The notes beneath the pieces are model-generated. The model searched no databases, was not told the origin of the DNA, and saw only the letters and a program-made list of their open reading frames with translations. From Effrenium voratum (lineage: Eukaryota > Sar > Dinophyceae > Suessiales > Symbiodiniaceae), in contig CAUJNA010000193.1 in the NCBI GenBank assembly GCA_963377175.1, forward strand, positions 48,501 through 112,500: a stretch of DNA of 64,000 bases. The letters are read 5' to 3'. Both the position numbers and the translations under genes were made by a program. The number at the start of each line of letters is the position of its first letter. Position 1 is the stretch's first letter. This document shows, piece by piece, positions 42,921-53,702 of this stretch.

Positions 42921-44691
42921 TTGGTTGCCGTTTGCCAGCCTTTGGTTCGAACTTGGTCCCTTTCCCTTGTGTTTTCTCATGGCTTTCCAACACCCTCGAG
43001 GCTTGTTACCGATGCTCCAAAGGCAAAACTACCCACAGCAACCTTCACCCGCTGCATCCAACCACCATGGCAACATGTACGGCAACCACACGGCCGGAAC
43101 CCCGTGCGGGGCCCTGTTGGGGCCTTGCTATGGATGCTCCTCTACGACCTGGACACCACCAACTACACCTCCAACTCCCTGCCAACCCCACGGCCACCCC
43201 GCTTCCCACTTCCAGCCTTCTTCTCCACCACCCCTCGGCCCCCGCCCCCCCTTCACCGGCTTCCCGGCGGCGCCCATTTTCCCCCTCCTCCCCCCGGCAA
43301 CTTCACCCGCGGCCCCCTTTTCTCCCCTCCCTCCACCGCCTCGAAGGCCACACCTCCTCCTGTTCTTCGCCCCCTCCACTCAGTCCCAACACTAGCAGAG
43401 TTCAACCCCGACGACGATCACTACGACACCACCCGCGTCGCTGGGTACGACCTGCCCAAGGTCATAACGCATACCGCATTCACCCGGCAATTGGGCATTG
43501 AGGGACAGGACATCGCTCGCGTTCCCCTCCTCAACTTCCTACACGAACAGTGGAACAGCTGGTGGTTACGCCACCTCGCCCATGGAGGTGAGGTACGCAT
43601 CGTTGTCGCAAAGTCGATGCCGGAGTCAGTCTTCGCCGCTGGACAACGACATCTTGACTTGGATGCCCTCGCTCTTCACGTCGCTACACAGGAGGGCACC
43701 TCGACCACCAAACCAGCAGCCATGAAGCTACTAACCAGCAAGATCTTCGACTTCCTCATCTCCCTACGGCCCACCACTACGACTGACCCAGCTTCAGCCA
43801 GCTCCAGCAACAGCTTGCTGTCGCACACAGCCAACTCGCACAGCAAACCCCATCCCCTTCTCCTCCCCCTACACCCACATCATCCGGCAAGCGCCCGGCT
43901 GACCCCTCTCAGGCCTCCCTTCTGGACTTCGGCACGAAGCGGCCACGGCTGACCGCGCCTGACACCCCACCACCTAACGTTTCCCCCGCCCTCCCCCTCC
44001 CCGCTCGCACTGCTGACGACTCCCCTTCTCCCGGCCCCCCCCACCCATGGCGGCACCCCCCCGGCCCCCCCCACCCACGGCAGCACCTCGGCGGCTTCTC
44101 CCCTCCCCTCCCCGCCCACCTGGAAGGAGCCTTGCGGCGCCCCTCAGATGCCTCCCGTCTTCCCACGCATCGCACCGGCAGCCGCTCCTGCACAGCCCTC
44201 GGCTCGGCCTCCAGCGCATGTTGGTCCACAGCCTCGTCTGCGACCTGCTCCAACCCCCTCCCCACGTTTGCCAATGGCTCACCAGCAACTTCCCACCCGA
44301 CATTTCCGACACCAAGGTCCAGCGATGGATCACTTCCCAGAAGATCAGCAAAGAAAGCAAGCAGGCCCTTAAATGCTGGTCCAACCTGCGCGAAATGGGC
44401 GACCACACTGGACTCCGACACCAGAACGAGCCGCCGTGGCGTACCAGTGCGAACCCTATCCAAACTAGGGTCATCGGCCCTGGGCCGCATCCTGGCCGCT
44501 GCAAGCCACTTCTGCCAGTGACTCTCAACAGCACACCGACAACGACGCACAGCCAAGCAACACATTTTCTGGCAACACCACTGCCGCCAATTTCTCACTG
44601 TCCTCCGTTTCACTCTCCGGTTCTTCCCAACCGACGACGTCACCGCACGACATTTTTGTTCCTGGCTACTCGCACAGCTTCAGCTACTTGA
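42921..44691 (+). pseudogene. PLE middle region, Pro-rich linker and unknown domain, frame-broken
   Basis: Long Pro/Ser-rich low-complexity stretches surround a structured segment near 43400-43770 (AGYDLPKVITHTAFTRQLGI, later LHEQWNSWWLRHLAHGGEVR). A second structured segment near 44200-44510 appears in two alternate frames (VCDLLQPPPHVCQWLTSNF; ARTLSKL-like). Third positions are C-rich. No domain is recognised. It links ORF1 to the endonuclease. Confidence 0.5.
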
Positions 44692-45200
44692 CGTTTGCCA
44701 TGCTTGCCCGACTCGGCCTGGATTCCCCCGCTTCTGATTTCTCATCTCAGCTTGTCCCTTCCGCGGTTTATCTGAGATTCACCAGCCATCCCAAATGGCA
44801 AACCTTTTTCTACGTCGGTGCAACTCGCACCTCTCTCATGGCCCGGGATCACAGCCGATTCCGCAAACTACTTCAGGTTCAACGACACCATGTGGTCAAC
44901 TGCCGAGCTGGCCGTTTGATGGTGGGGGCATTTCGATGTTTTCCACTTTTACACTTCAGTGCCCATCCACATTGCCGTCCCCGAAACAGACCTCTTCGCC
45001 ATTGAGCAGTTCCACATTCAGGAACTGCAGCCCTCTCTCAATTTTGGTTTCATCGAGAGACATTTTCGGCCACGCACGGGCTTCATACGACAATTGGACT
45101 TCTCTCAATCCCGGCACATGGGCTTCGCCACCATTTGGCGAAAGCGTCGCAGACTACGACTACCAGTCGCTCTGCAACAAGCTTTCCTGGCCAAGCGCAT
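44688..45200 (+). pseudogene. PLE GIY-YIG endonuclease domain, broken
   Basis: VPSAVYLRFTSHPKWQTFFY followed by VGATRTSLMARDHSRFRK gives the GIY-YIG pair of strands and the Arg/His helix. After a frame change near 44875 and an in-frame TGA at 44917-44919, LFAIEQFHIQELQPSLNFGF supplies the catalytic-Glu helix and the typical P-x-L-N end. GIY-YIG nucleases nick target DNA to prime reverse transcription. It lies upstream of the reverse transcriptase, as in permuted PLEs. Confidence 0.8.
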
Positions 45201-46926
45201 GAGCAACCGCCTGGACTTGTGGCGACTCTTGGGCGATCTTGGCAGCAACACCCTACGACGATTTGATGCCATCCGTTACATACGGAGCAGAGACTTCCCA
45301 CACGCTGCCCTATACATCCTTCATCGCATCGCTACACACTTACCTGAACCACACCACCAGGCATGCATCTCTGCCATTCGATCTAGCCTGCGCTTCCGGG
45401 GCCTAATTCCACCCAGCCCCTCCAGACCGATGCTCGCACCCTTCTTCGCACATTGCTCCTTTCGGACTTTGCTTTTGACCCAGCTCCGCGGGTTTGTCAG
45501 ATCCACCACCCGCAGTGCCCTACCTTTTCATGTGGCGCAACCACGCATCGTTTTCAAGGCACACCGGAAACTATCCAGTGCCTTGTTCTCACACCTCCAG
45601 GCAGCTCAAACCTGGAGTCTCGGCGAGCTGTCCTGCACGTGTACCGATCTCGCCAAGCGACACCCATCCCTCCCGAAGTGGCTCCGACACTCATGAGTTG
45701 TTCGACCCCGACACAGTCAGCATGCTTTCTGGTTCGATGCGCAACTCCTTCTTTCCTCCACGCGGGGTCTTGATGAATCGTCTGACCCAGGCGTTCCACC
45801 ACTGGGCCAGGGCCAACAACCTGCCCTCGCTTGATCCATCAACCCTTTCCACTATTGTCGATTTCCATTCTACACGCTCATGTTCAAAAGGCTCTAACAA
45901 CTCTGGAGCCCCTTGTCCGCCATTGCGAAGATCATGCGGACTCCCGACTCATGCTCTATTGCCCCGCCGTGTACGGCAAGATGCTGGACACCACATTCAC
46001 GGATCCTGCCATCTTTGCTCCCTTGCGAGTCCCCTCCATTGAGATCCATCAACGCCAACGAGAAAGCATCGTCAGCAGATTCCGCGGTCGCTATCCATGG
46101 GCCGTGACCGGCTTCGGGCGGCCAGCGACTGCCTACATCCTCCCTAAGAGGAAGAAGAACTGGACCACTGCTCGACCCATCATCAGCTTCGTTGGCGCCT
46201 TCTTCCGACCCATGCTTGACGCTCTCGCCAAACTTCTCCACAGCATGGTTGCCACGGCTTGCCCAGACGCATTTTCGGGTGGCGACCTTTTCGATCTCAT
46301 GCGGTCTTTGCATGAGTATCTCCGCCTCGGCCACACCCATCTGGACTGCCGAAACCAGGACCTTTCCGGTTTCTTCACTTCCATTGACAAAGACCGCTTC
46401 TTAGCAGCCTGGCGTCTGCTTTTGACTTGGTACCGACAGCGACAACCACATTCCACCACCACACCCCTCACTGTGGACACACTTGACACCTCTTCCACCA
46501 CCCGCGTCTACAACGGACGCCGTCGCCGACACAAGCCTTGACATGCAGATCTTTTCTGTCGGCTTCCGTTCCTTCAGGCAAACACGCGGGGCCCCGATGG
46601 GATCCCCCGCATCTCCTGCTTTATGTCTGATGGTAATTGCGGTCGCCGAGCAAATTTGGGCCAACACCCATCCTACTTCGGGACCTCGCTCCTTTGAGGA
46701 CACCCTCCTGCTCCGCTATGTGGACAACAGGCTCGTGGTCGCAACTCCCAGATGGTTTTCGACCCCGGCAGCCCACATCCTGTGCGACGAGCACTTCTAC
46801 GGAGGAGACATCATTTTGGAGACAGAAGCCGCCCTGGATTTCTTTGGTTTTCGACTGGACCTTGAGTGCGGCACCATCTCCTTCATCCCCTCGTATGAGA
46901 AGCACAACATGCTCTCGCACCAATGA
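45200..46926 (+). pseudogene. PLE reverse transcriptase, broken into at least three frames
   Basis: A connector (45200-45696) ends with LGELSCTCTDLAKRHPSLPK, a Cys-x-Cys zinc-knuckle-like motif that PLEs carry before the reverse transcriptase. Then RNSFFPPRGVLMNRLTQAF (45.7 kb, second frame), YGKMLDTTF and LPKRKKNWTTARPIISF (RT2), QDLSGFFTSIDKDRF (RT3, first Asp), and after another frame change RGAPMGSPASPALC (RT4), LLRYVDNRLVV (RT5) and FFGFRLDLECG (RT6/7). The usual YxDD box is YVDN here. Frame breaks near 45.69, 45.85 and 46.53 kb make this copy non-functional as read. Confidence 0.85.
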
Positions 46927-47183
46927 TGCACAAGGAATCTGGATATTATTCCAGACGTACGCTGATCAGCCGGGTTTCCTTTCCTGAGTTTCAGCGAGAT
47001 CACGATCTCACATTGTTGAAGTTGTACCACCAACACGGTTTCGCCTTACAGAAGAAAAAACGCACCGGCGTCCCTTTGCCACTATTTGAGATTGCGCCCA
47101 CTTTTTCACTCTTTGTCCCCCGGAAGATTCCTACTTGACCTGTTTTCACACCGCAGCTGTTTGACATAAAACCTTTTGCGATC

Positions 47184-47757
47184 ATGGATCCTGACACAGC
47201 ACGCCAGCTGCTTCAAGACTTTGAACTCATCATCGGCATTGCCCAGCAAGGCTTCGCCACCATTCGCGAGTTCACTGAGGGTCCGGATTTCGCACCGGAA
47301 GCTCCACTCATTCTCACCGTTGAGGACATGGCCATTTCACCACCAACACCTCTCCCGACCCCCCCGGATGATCTTAATGAACAACCTCCTGATGATCCTG
47401 GCGAACAACTTCTTGCCGATCATGATGAACAATTTCCTGATCATTGGACTCCACCCTCTCCACCGTCTCCCCCTGACAAAAAGCGAGCTCGTCGCACACG
47501 TGACAAGACCTCCTCACGCTCTATGGCGTCCAAACCTACCCGTGGACAACGCGAAGCTACCCCATCGACCAGGACTGATGCCGCTGCTCGCTGCTGAGGC
47601 TGATCCCGAAGCCCCGCAACCTTGGACTGAGGAGGAGATTGATCTCCTCCGTTCGCTTAAGATCAATACCAAGGCCAAGCATGCATGGTCTGTCATTGCC
47701 ACGAGACTTTCCCGCACAGTCGAAGACTGCAAGACTCAATGGGCCTTGCGCAAGTGA
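47184..47757 (+). pseudogene. PLE C-terminal segment with SANT/Myb-like domain, one frameshift
   Basis: A frame starting MDPDTARQLLQDFELIIGIA leads through an acidic Pro/Asp linker (LNEQPPDDPGEQ repeats) and a basic patch (KKRARRTRDK). After a frame change near 47590 comes PWTEEEIDLLRSLKINT, then KHAWSVIATRLSRTVEDCKTQW. The three spaced Trp residues and helix pattern are typical of a SANT/Myb DNA-binding repeat. It ends 22 bases before the right pLTR. It may help target chromatin or DNA; that is inference. Confidence 0.65.
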
Positions 47758-47779
47758 GCTTGCCCCACTCGGGGCCTTG

Positions 47780-48100
47780 TGTGTGTGAACCGTCCTGGAA
47801 CACGGACGTTAAACCCTTCGAGTTTTTCTGAGCAGGGGGGCAACGGACACTCTGGGTCGCGTTGCCCAACGAAGACCGTCCAGAGTTGTCGTGAAGCAAC
47901 ACGGGACGCCGTGCTGTGTACCTGCAACATTTGATTGGCTCTGAAAGTCTTTTTGACCCTCTTCTTTTGCGGTTCCTGTTTGTCGCTGTTGCTTCCTGTT
48001 CGGTGTCGATGTTGTGACCTGTTGCTCTGCATTTGCATTCAAGCATTTTACTGACTGCGGTTTTCATCTCGGCTACTGAAGCCTCTCGAGATAAGTGTGT
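47780..48100 (+). repeat. PLE right terminal direct repeat (pLTR)
   Basis: Copy of 18584-18909. It merges at the 3' end into a (TG)n / TGTC microsatellite (48096-48142), a common landing site or tail of such elements. Confidence 0.92.
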
Positions 48101-48142
48101 GTGTGTGTGTCTGTGTGTCTGTGTGTCTGTGTGTGTGTGTCA
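48096..48142 (+). repeat. TG/TGTC microsatellite
   Basis: Interrupted (GT)n array directly after the right pLTR; a TATATA run follows at 48172-48181. Confidence 0.85.
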
Positions 48143-48605
48143 GCGTATTGAATGACATGTATATAATGTTTATATATATATACACACACGGAGACCGCAA
48201 GCCGCGAATGATTCTATGTGCAGCTGCAAGCCACGAGATAAAAAGATCCAGGCTTGAAGAAAACACAAAAGGACAATCCGCAGTTTGGGGCTCGCCTAGT
48301 TTACCACACAACCATATGGGCTTTGTCAACATCAGGGACATGTTCTCTAGTTTTGAAATCGAGTTTCTTTCAAACACCCTCATAGTGGTTTACCGAAATG
48401 AACCGTAGTAGGGGTGACGAGAAGAGGATATGGTCTGAACAACGGCCAGCCTTCCGTGGCAGAATGCCCCCCAGCATGTAAAAGGGGCATGGGCAACCCT
48501 CAGATTGCAGCTTCCAAATGTTTTTCCGTCTCCCTCTTGTTATAGGGCAACCTTTGCCCCAAATGCAACCCGTTCGCTCAGAGCTTAAAAGGAAGCAGCT
48601 GTGAG
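48143..48605. other. No gene recognised
   Basis: Right flank of the PLE; AT-rich, with no supported exon. Confidence 0.45.
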
Positions 48606-48735
48606 CTCGCCAGGCGGCGGGGGACGTGCCTCTCCGCGACGAGCTCCGGGACCTGTCGACCCGGCAGCCGTCAGGCGGAGACTGGGGGCCCACGAGCCGA
48701 GACTCCCGGTGCCCTTCCCGTCCCGGTTTCCCCGT
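48606..48735 (+). CDS. Candidate exon, unknown protein
   Basis: The frame reads RQAAGDVPLRDELRDLSTRQ and then PSGGDWGPTSRDSRC with strong third-position G/C. The acceptor is AG at 48604-48605; the donor is uncertain. No family is recognised. Confidence 0.4.
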
Positions 48736-49258
48736 AAAATCAACCAGCCAGTATGGCCACTGGAAGTCTGGGGAAGGGCGTGGTTCCTGAAGCAGCCCCA
48801 GTCCCTGTGTCAGGCGGGATCGGTCAAGCCTCCCATTTGCCTGTTTCAATCCTCTTGCCCATGCACATTGCCACGGAATACTTTCCTGGCTCCAGGCGTG
48901 CCTGTTTTCCAACGTTCCAGGATCCCTACGGCCCTATATTTCCCGCTTTGGGATGTCTGAACATCACCTTGGCATTTGGACGTTTGAACACTCCATCGGA
49001 AGATCTGGAGGGCTTCCAAAATCGGAAGCACAGGCATGTGAGGATTGGGTTGAGCCGGGAGGCTGAATGTGGGCCATCTTCCCTGCGAGTTGCCTATGCA
49101 GTTGCCAAAAGCATGTGCCATGCCTTTGAGGCCACGGTTCCAAGTATGAAGTGCATGACGTTGTGCCTTTTGAAGATGTCCATATGCTGAAAGCGGTCCC
49201 CCTATTGGCGTTCCCCCAGAAAAAGAGTTTCCTGAAGGTAAGGGGAAGCCTGCGACAG

Positions 49259-49354
49259 CCATCCCCCGGAGCGCCAGGGGGCTCGGCCTGGCGGCCTGAC
49301 GGGCCCCCGCGCCTCGCCAACGACGGGGACACCCGGCAGGCCATGCGGCTTGAG
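49259..49354 (+). CDS. Candidate exon, unknown protein
   Basis: GCGACAG acceptor and GAG|GTTCGA donor bound exactly 32 codons: PSPGAPGGSAWRPDGPPRLA, then NDGDTRQAMRLE. Codon bias is strong. The product is not recognised. Confidence 0.5.
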
Positions 49355-50500
49355 GTTCGACTCGCCCAAATCGGTGTTGGTTGAAGCCCAAAGGCCTCGA
49401 TATGCTCATCTTCGGGGAAGGCAGATGTGGGCTGTGAACCGGGACACAGATTGCAGGCCACGCCGAAGCAAGTTCTGGAGCGTTTTGAAGGGGTCTGGAT
49501 TCTGGTGGGTTCCGGGTGGTGTTCCTGCTCATGAAAATACCACCTCAACCAGAAGGTCTTGTCATGGCAGGTGTAGAAGACGCTTTGCAGGGAAACAAAA
49601 GGTTCGACAAGATCCTGGCATCGGGCAAGTTTCATGGTGAAGATACTTCGGATAGCCTAGCTTGACGGTGGAAACGGGTGGTTCGTTGTGGCCAGGACCA
49701 TCCGCACCAGTACCACTTCGACGCCAGTACCGTCGGGCGCTTGGGCGAGCTTGGTGTGCAAAGCGGACTCGCTCGGGTTGCAGTAACCTGGAACCTCCAT
49801 CGTAGCATAAATTTCTGCCTCCCCCCTTGTTCGATACCAAAATTGACTCGACGTAGCACTTTTTGCCTCCCATTCGCTTCCGAGCGCTTTTTGACGATTC
49901 GGGCAGAAATCCCATTCGGCCGTGTTTTCTTCTTCCCCATCGTCAAGTTGAGCCAAAACGGGCGCACAAATGTGCAAAAAAAGTGCAAAACGAGCGCAAA
50001 TCGGCGCAAAAAAGCGCAAACGAGCGCAAATTCAAAAAATGCTACGAATCGCAGGTAGCAAATTGCATTTGCGCGGATGTCTCGAGCACTTTCTGTTAAA
50101 ACGAGCGTTTTTTTGAGAAGAACGTGTCACGAGCAAAAATATTTCGTAGCAAAAATTAAGGTAGCAATGGAGGCTCCAGGTAAGACAACTAGAGATTTCC
50201 CAAACAAAGCATGTGGCTTTCTGTGGCTCACCAGGATGAATCAGTGCAGTGTGTTGTAGAATTGTACAGCAATCCTGTATGTGCATATGGGAACCACAAT
50301 GCAAGCTTATGTAATACTTTCCGGGAAACTATGTCCAGCCCTGTATTCACGCTTGGGCCACAGAACGAACCTGGTTCTGCCAGCAGCAAACCAGCTAGAC
50401 CGAAGTGGTGGGTCTCGCAGACAAGCTGTCGATGGGGCCCCGACGTGCGTTGCCGCGTGTTCTTGCTGCGACCATGATAGGCTCAGAGCGGCAGGGAAGC

Positions 50501-50553
<53 letters not shown>

Positions 50554-51879
50554 CAGAGAGAGAGGGAGGGAAGTGGGTGCGAGGTGACAGCTGATTGCCC
50601 AAATGTCACCAATGTTACTGAGACTTGCATTGCCAAAATCCAACTCGATGGGATGCGGCACCCGGCCGAGGGTCCCACTGGTGGGTGAAGTTGCGGCGTG
50701 TAGCCACGGACCCTGAGGCGCGGAGGGCGTGGTGCTGAGTTTTGCTCGGGACACTTCCCGACTTGGAGTTTTGGGGCCGAGGGCGGCCCAAAAAATCGCC
50801 CGGCCTCACCCCTGGGTCAATCAAGAAATGCCGAAAAACCAGGGGATCAGCAGCAAGCCTGCCCAAGCGGGCTCCCCCTTCTCCAGGCCCGTGCATCGCT
50901 CAAATTCACCATGTCCGAGGCGCTTCAAACTGCAGAAGTCGCGATGTGTTGGAATTTCCATTGGTTTGGTACTGGTTGAGCGCTGCCCCGTGCTGTTGTA
51001 GAATGGGCTGAGTGCTGATTTCCAGGATAACTTGTCCGTGTTCCCTACACAGTTTCCTTTTCAGGCCAGGGATATATTTTCCGAGCTTCGCCTGCCCATT
51101 TTTCAGTTTTTCAATTGCTGCCCAATCTGCCCGTGATGATCATGTCACTGAAAGGCAATGCAAATCAACGTCCACACTCGGCAGGTTTGAAGTTGGCTCG
51201 ACATGTTTACCATTCACATACCCGACCAGGGGTTAATTCTTGTAGCCATGTCCGGAAGTGGAAGTGTTTGTCTTCTTCAAGAGGGGCAGACCGCCGAATT
51301 TGGCTGCGATTGCCGGAGGTGAAGCTTTGGTCGCGGGACTGCTGCAGTGAAAGCTATGGCCAGGGTCTCAGGATTCGACTGGCGGTCTGAGCTCCAAACG
51401 ACACCTATCCATCCCAAAACAATCGGGCGCGTCCTTTTCGAGGGTACCCGTCCGTCTTGACCACCCCTTTTCAAGGATTCCCCTGGGCCAGTTGGTCATT
51501 TTGCCGGGCGATGCTGCTGTGTGTAGTTGTTTGCGGTTGGTTGGGCCTGGGCACAAACAACTGCTCTCTCTCCCTTGCCTTTGTTCTCTTTCAATTTGTG
51601 AATGTCTGCATGTCTCAATGCAGTGGTTGGAGGTGGGGCCAGGTGCGGATCTGGTGGTCGACGTCGACCGTTCTTGATTTTCCCGCTCTCCCCCCCTGTC
51701 CTCTCCTGATGAGGTGCTGGGGCAGTGGCCTGTATGTCCCATTGATGAACAATGTGGCGCCCGATTCAATCGACCATGGTTCGATTTTCAGGTCAGTGCT
51801 ATCTAAGACCTTTCCCAGAATATCCCAAGATCCGCTTCTGTATGGAGGGGCCCTTGCTTGCGAGGCCGGCGTCTTTGGC
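49355..51879. other. No gene recognised; AG microsatellite at 50503-50570
   Basis: A long (AG)n tract lies at about 50503-50570. GCGCAAA-like short repeats occur around 49965-50035. No exon I can support. Confidence 0.5.
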
Positions 51880-52020
51880 TTCTGCTGGGCAACAGCTCGC
51901 AGCTCTCGCAGGCTCAGGAGTGTGCCGAGTTGGAGGCCGGTCGGGTTTTCGGGGGCCGCGGGTTCCGCGAGGCCAGGTCGCGAGGTCGAGCGCCTCGCTC
52001 GTGTTTGCGCCCAGCTGTCT
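51880..52020 (+). CDS. Candidate exon, unknown protein
   Basis: The frame reads SSQLSQAQECAELEAGRVFG and then GRGFREARSRGRAP with G/C-biased third positions. Splice borders are not resolved. It may belong with the next exon, about 120 bases downstream in the same frame. Confidence 0.35.
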
Positions 52021-52139
52021 CATGGCCGGGCGTTGCTTGCCTTTGCAAAGCTTCGAATCGTGTGCGTTGCGTTGCTGAAACTAGCAGTGGGCTGCTCGTC
52101 ATTTGCCCCCAACGGCTTGGGCACCGAAGCCTGGTGCAG

Positions 52140-52240
52140 GTGGGTGACGACCAAGAGATCTCGAGCATTTGCCGCGGCAGCGGGGAGTACCTCTTCGTGG
52201 AGGCGCGGGGGCCGGAGGGAAGCGGCGCATGTCGATTCCC
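52140..52240 (+). CDS. Candidate exon, unknown protein
   Basis: A GTGCAG acceptor is followed by VGDDQEISSICRGSGEYLFV and EARGPEGSG. Codon bias supports coding up to about 52230; the frame stops at 52251. The family is not recognised. Confidence 0.4.
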
Positions 52241-52253
52241 TCAGATCCTCTGA

Positions 52254-53523
52254 GGTCGTGTTTCCAGTCTCAGGTTTTGACTTGACCTGGCCTGGATTAC
52301 GAGTACTGTCCTTGAACATTCCCTGAAAGAAGCAAGGGGGACTTGCCGGATTTAGAACTAATACGCAACACATTCATAAGCGCTTCGCGGAAGTAGAACC
52401 ATCATCAATCTATCTTCCCTTGCTCATATGAAATGTCGATCCATTGGAGAAGCATCACTCGTGTCAATTTGACTTTTTGCACCTGTGATGCCAGTTTCGC
52501 AGTCGGGGGGTGTGTTCCTTGTGAGCCTATGGGATTCCTTGCAAAACGGTACCCAGATGGCGAAGTTGCCAGTGTTCTCATCTCCCTTACCTACCTGTAA
52601 AAGGAAGCCGCGCAGAGAAATCAACGCTTGTTGAGAATTCACCCTAGTTTTGAAGCAGATCCAGAGGTTCCCCCAAAAGCCTCTGCCTGACGATGGCCCC
52701 CAAGCCCTTCCTCCACCATCCCCATCTGAGCTCGGTGTGGCGAGGCTCGTCCCAGCGCCGGCGAGGCGGTGCTCATGCTGCCAGAGGCCAGGTTGTCAGT
52801 TGCAACCCTTCGGGTGGTTGGCTTCCTTTTGAGTTGGCTGTTCGAATTATCCGAAAAGGGGTACCCTCAAAAACGACAACCCCGCTTGTGCATTGAACAC
52901 ATATAACGCCAGTTGCCAGGTTGTTTAACCCTGGTCTGGGCTTTTTTGAGGTAGACACATGTTGTCCTGTAGCCACCATGTAATGTTGGCTGTAAAGCCC
53001 TCAACATTTAACATGTCGTTGAAACCCCGTGACGTTTATTGTAAACCTGTCACTTGTGTTGCAAAGCCCCGCGACGCCGAGGGTGACTAGTTCACTGCTG
53101 GCGCTGAGGTTTGAGTTGGGGAAATCAATCCAAAAGGAAAATGTTGTTGCTCCACAAGCACAATGTTGGTGTACCGTTTTTGTAGCTTTTCAGAGCTGGT
53201 TTAAAGGGAAGCCACCTATTCCAGTGTGAAGACAAACCCATATGTTTGTGTTTGTTTGTTTGTTTGTTTGTTTGTTTGTTTGTGTGTTTGTTTGTTTGTT
53301 TGTTCCTTTGTTTGTTTGTTTGTGTGTGTGGGTGTGTGGGTGTGTGTGTGTGCGTGTGTGTGATATGTGCGCTTGTGTGCACGTGTTGTTTCTAAGCGGG
53401 ACCTCCCGTTTTGGTTTGTGTCCACACATTGGTGTTCTGAGCTTAGTGTGCTGGTCTACATTTTGATATACGAGGAAATATGTTCCCCCCCCCCCCCCCC
53501 GTGATGCAGTGTTGTTTTTTTCA
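52254..53523. other. No gene recognised; TTTG microsatellite at 53240-53365
   Basis: (TTTG)n and TG/GGTG arrays lie at about 53240-53365 and a poly-C run at 53487-53500. No supported exon. Confidence 0.5.
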
Positions 53524-53524
53524 G

Positions 53525-53702
53525 AGCAACCACAGGCGACTTGCAAAACCGGTACCTTGCTCCAAGCCCAGCCATGTTCAAGATGCTCCTAGCGCACAAG
53601 GCCCTTTCTGATGGAGCTCTCATTGGTCCCAGCGTCGGGGTCGACATCCACTCCATGCAGTTTGCAAGCCACTTTCACCACAAGAGTGCACCAGTGGTCT
53701 AG
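53525..53702 (+). CDS. Candidate exon, unknown protein (possibly terminal)
   Basis: A TTTTTTTCAG acceptor is followed by a 58-codon frame: ATTGDLQNRYLAPSPAMFKM, LLAHKALSDGALIGPSVGVD, then IHSMQFASHFHHKSAPVV, ending at TAG (53700-53702). It may end earlier at a donor. The sequence looks like a genuine globular segment, but I do not recognise it. Confidence 0.5.

Larger units (their letters stand above)
18584..48100 (+). mobile_element. Penelope-like retroelement (PLE) split by a 21.5-kb insertion
   Basis: Two near-identical direct repeats (18584-18909 and 47780-48100) bound the unit; without the nested element it is about 8.05 kb. In order the coding region gives a Pro/Ser/Arg-rich ORF1, an ADP-ribosyltransferase-like fold candidate, a GIY-YIG endonuclease, a Cys-x-Cys motif, a reverse transcriptase and a SANT/Myb-like domain. 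GIY-YIG plus a reverse transcriptase with the PMGSP motif and direct terminal repeats is the hallmark of PLEs. Having the nuclease upstream of the reverse transcriptase matches the permuted (N-terminal GIY-YIG) clade known from protists and green algae. The coding region changes frame several times and contains an internal stop, so this copy is decayed. Confidence 0.82.

Noticed and set aside
18584..48100. Classical LTR retrotransposon for the outer unit
   Set aside because: Despite direct terminal repeats, the GIY-YIG nuclease and PLE-type reverse transcriptase are present, and no integrase, protease or RNase H was seen.
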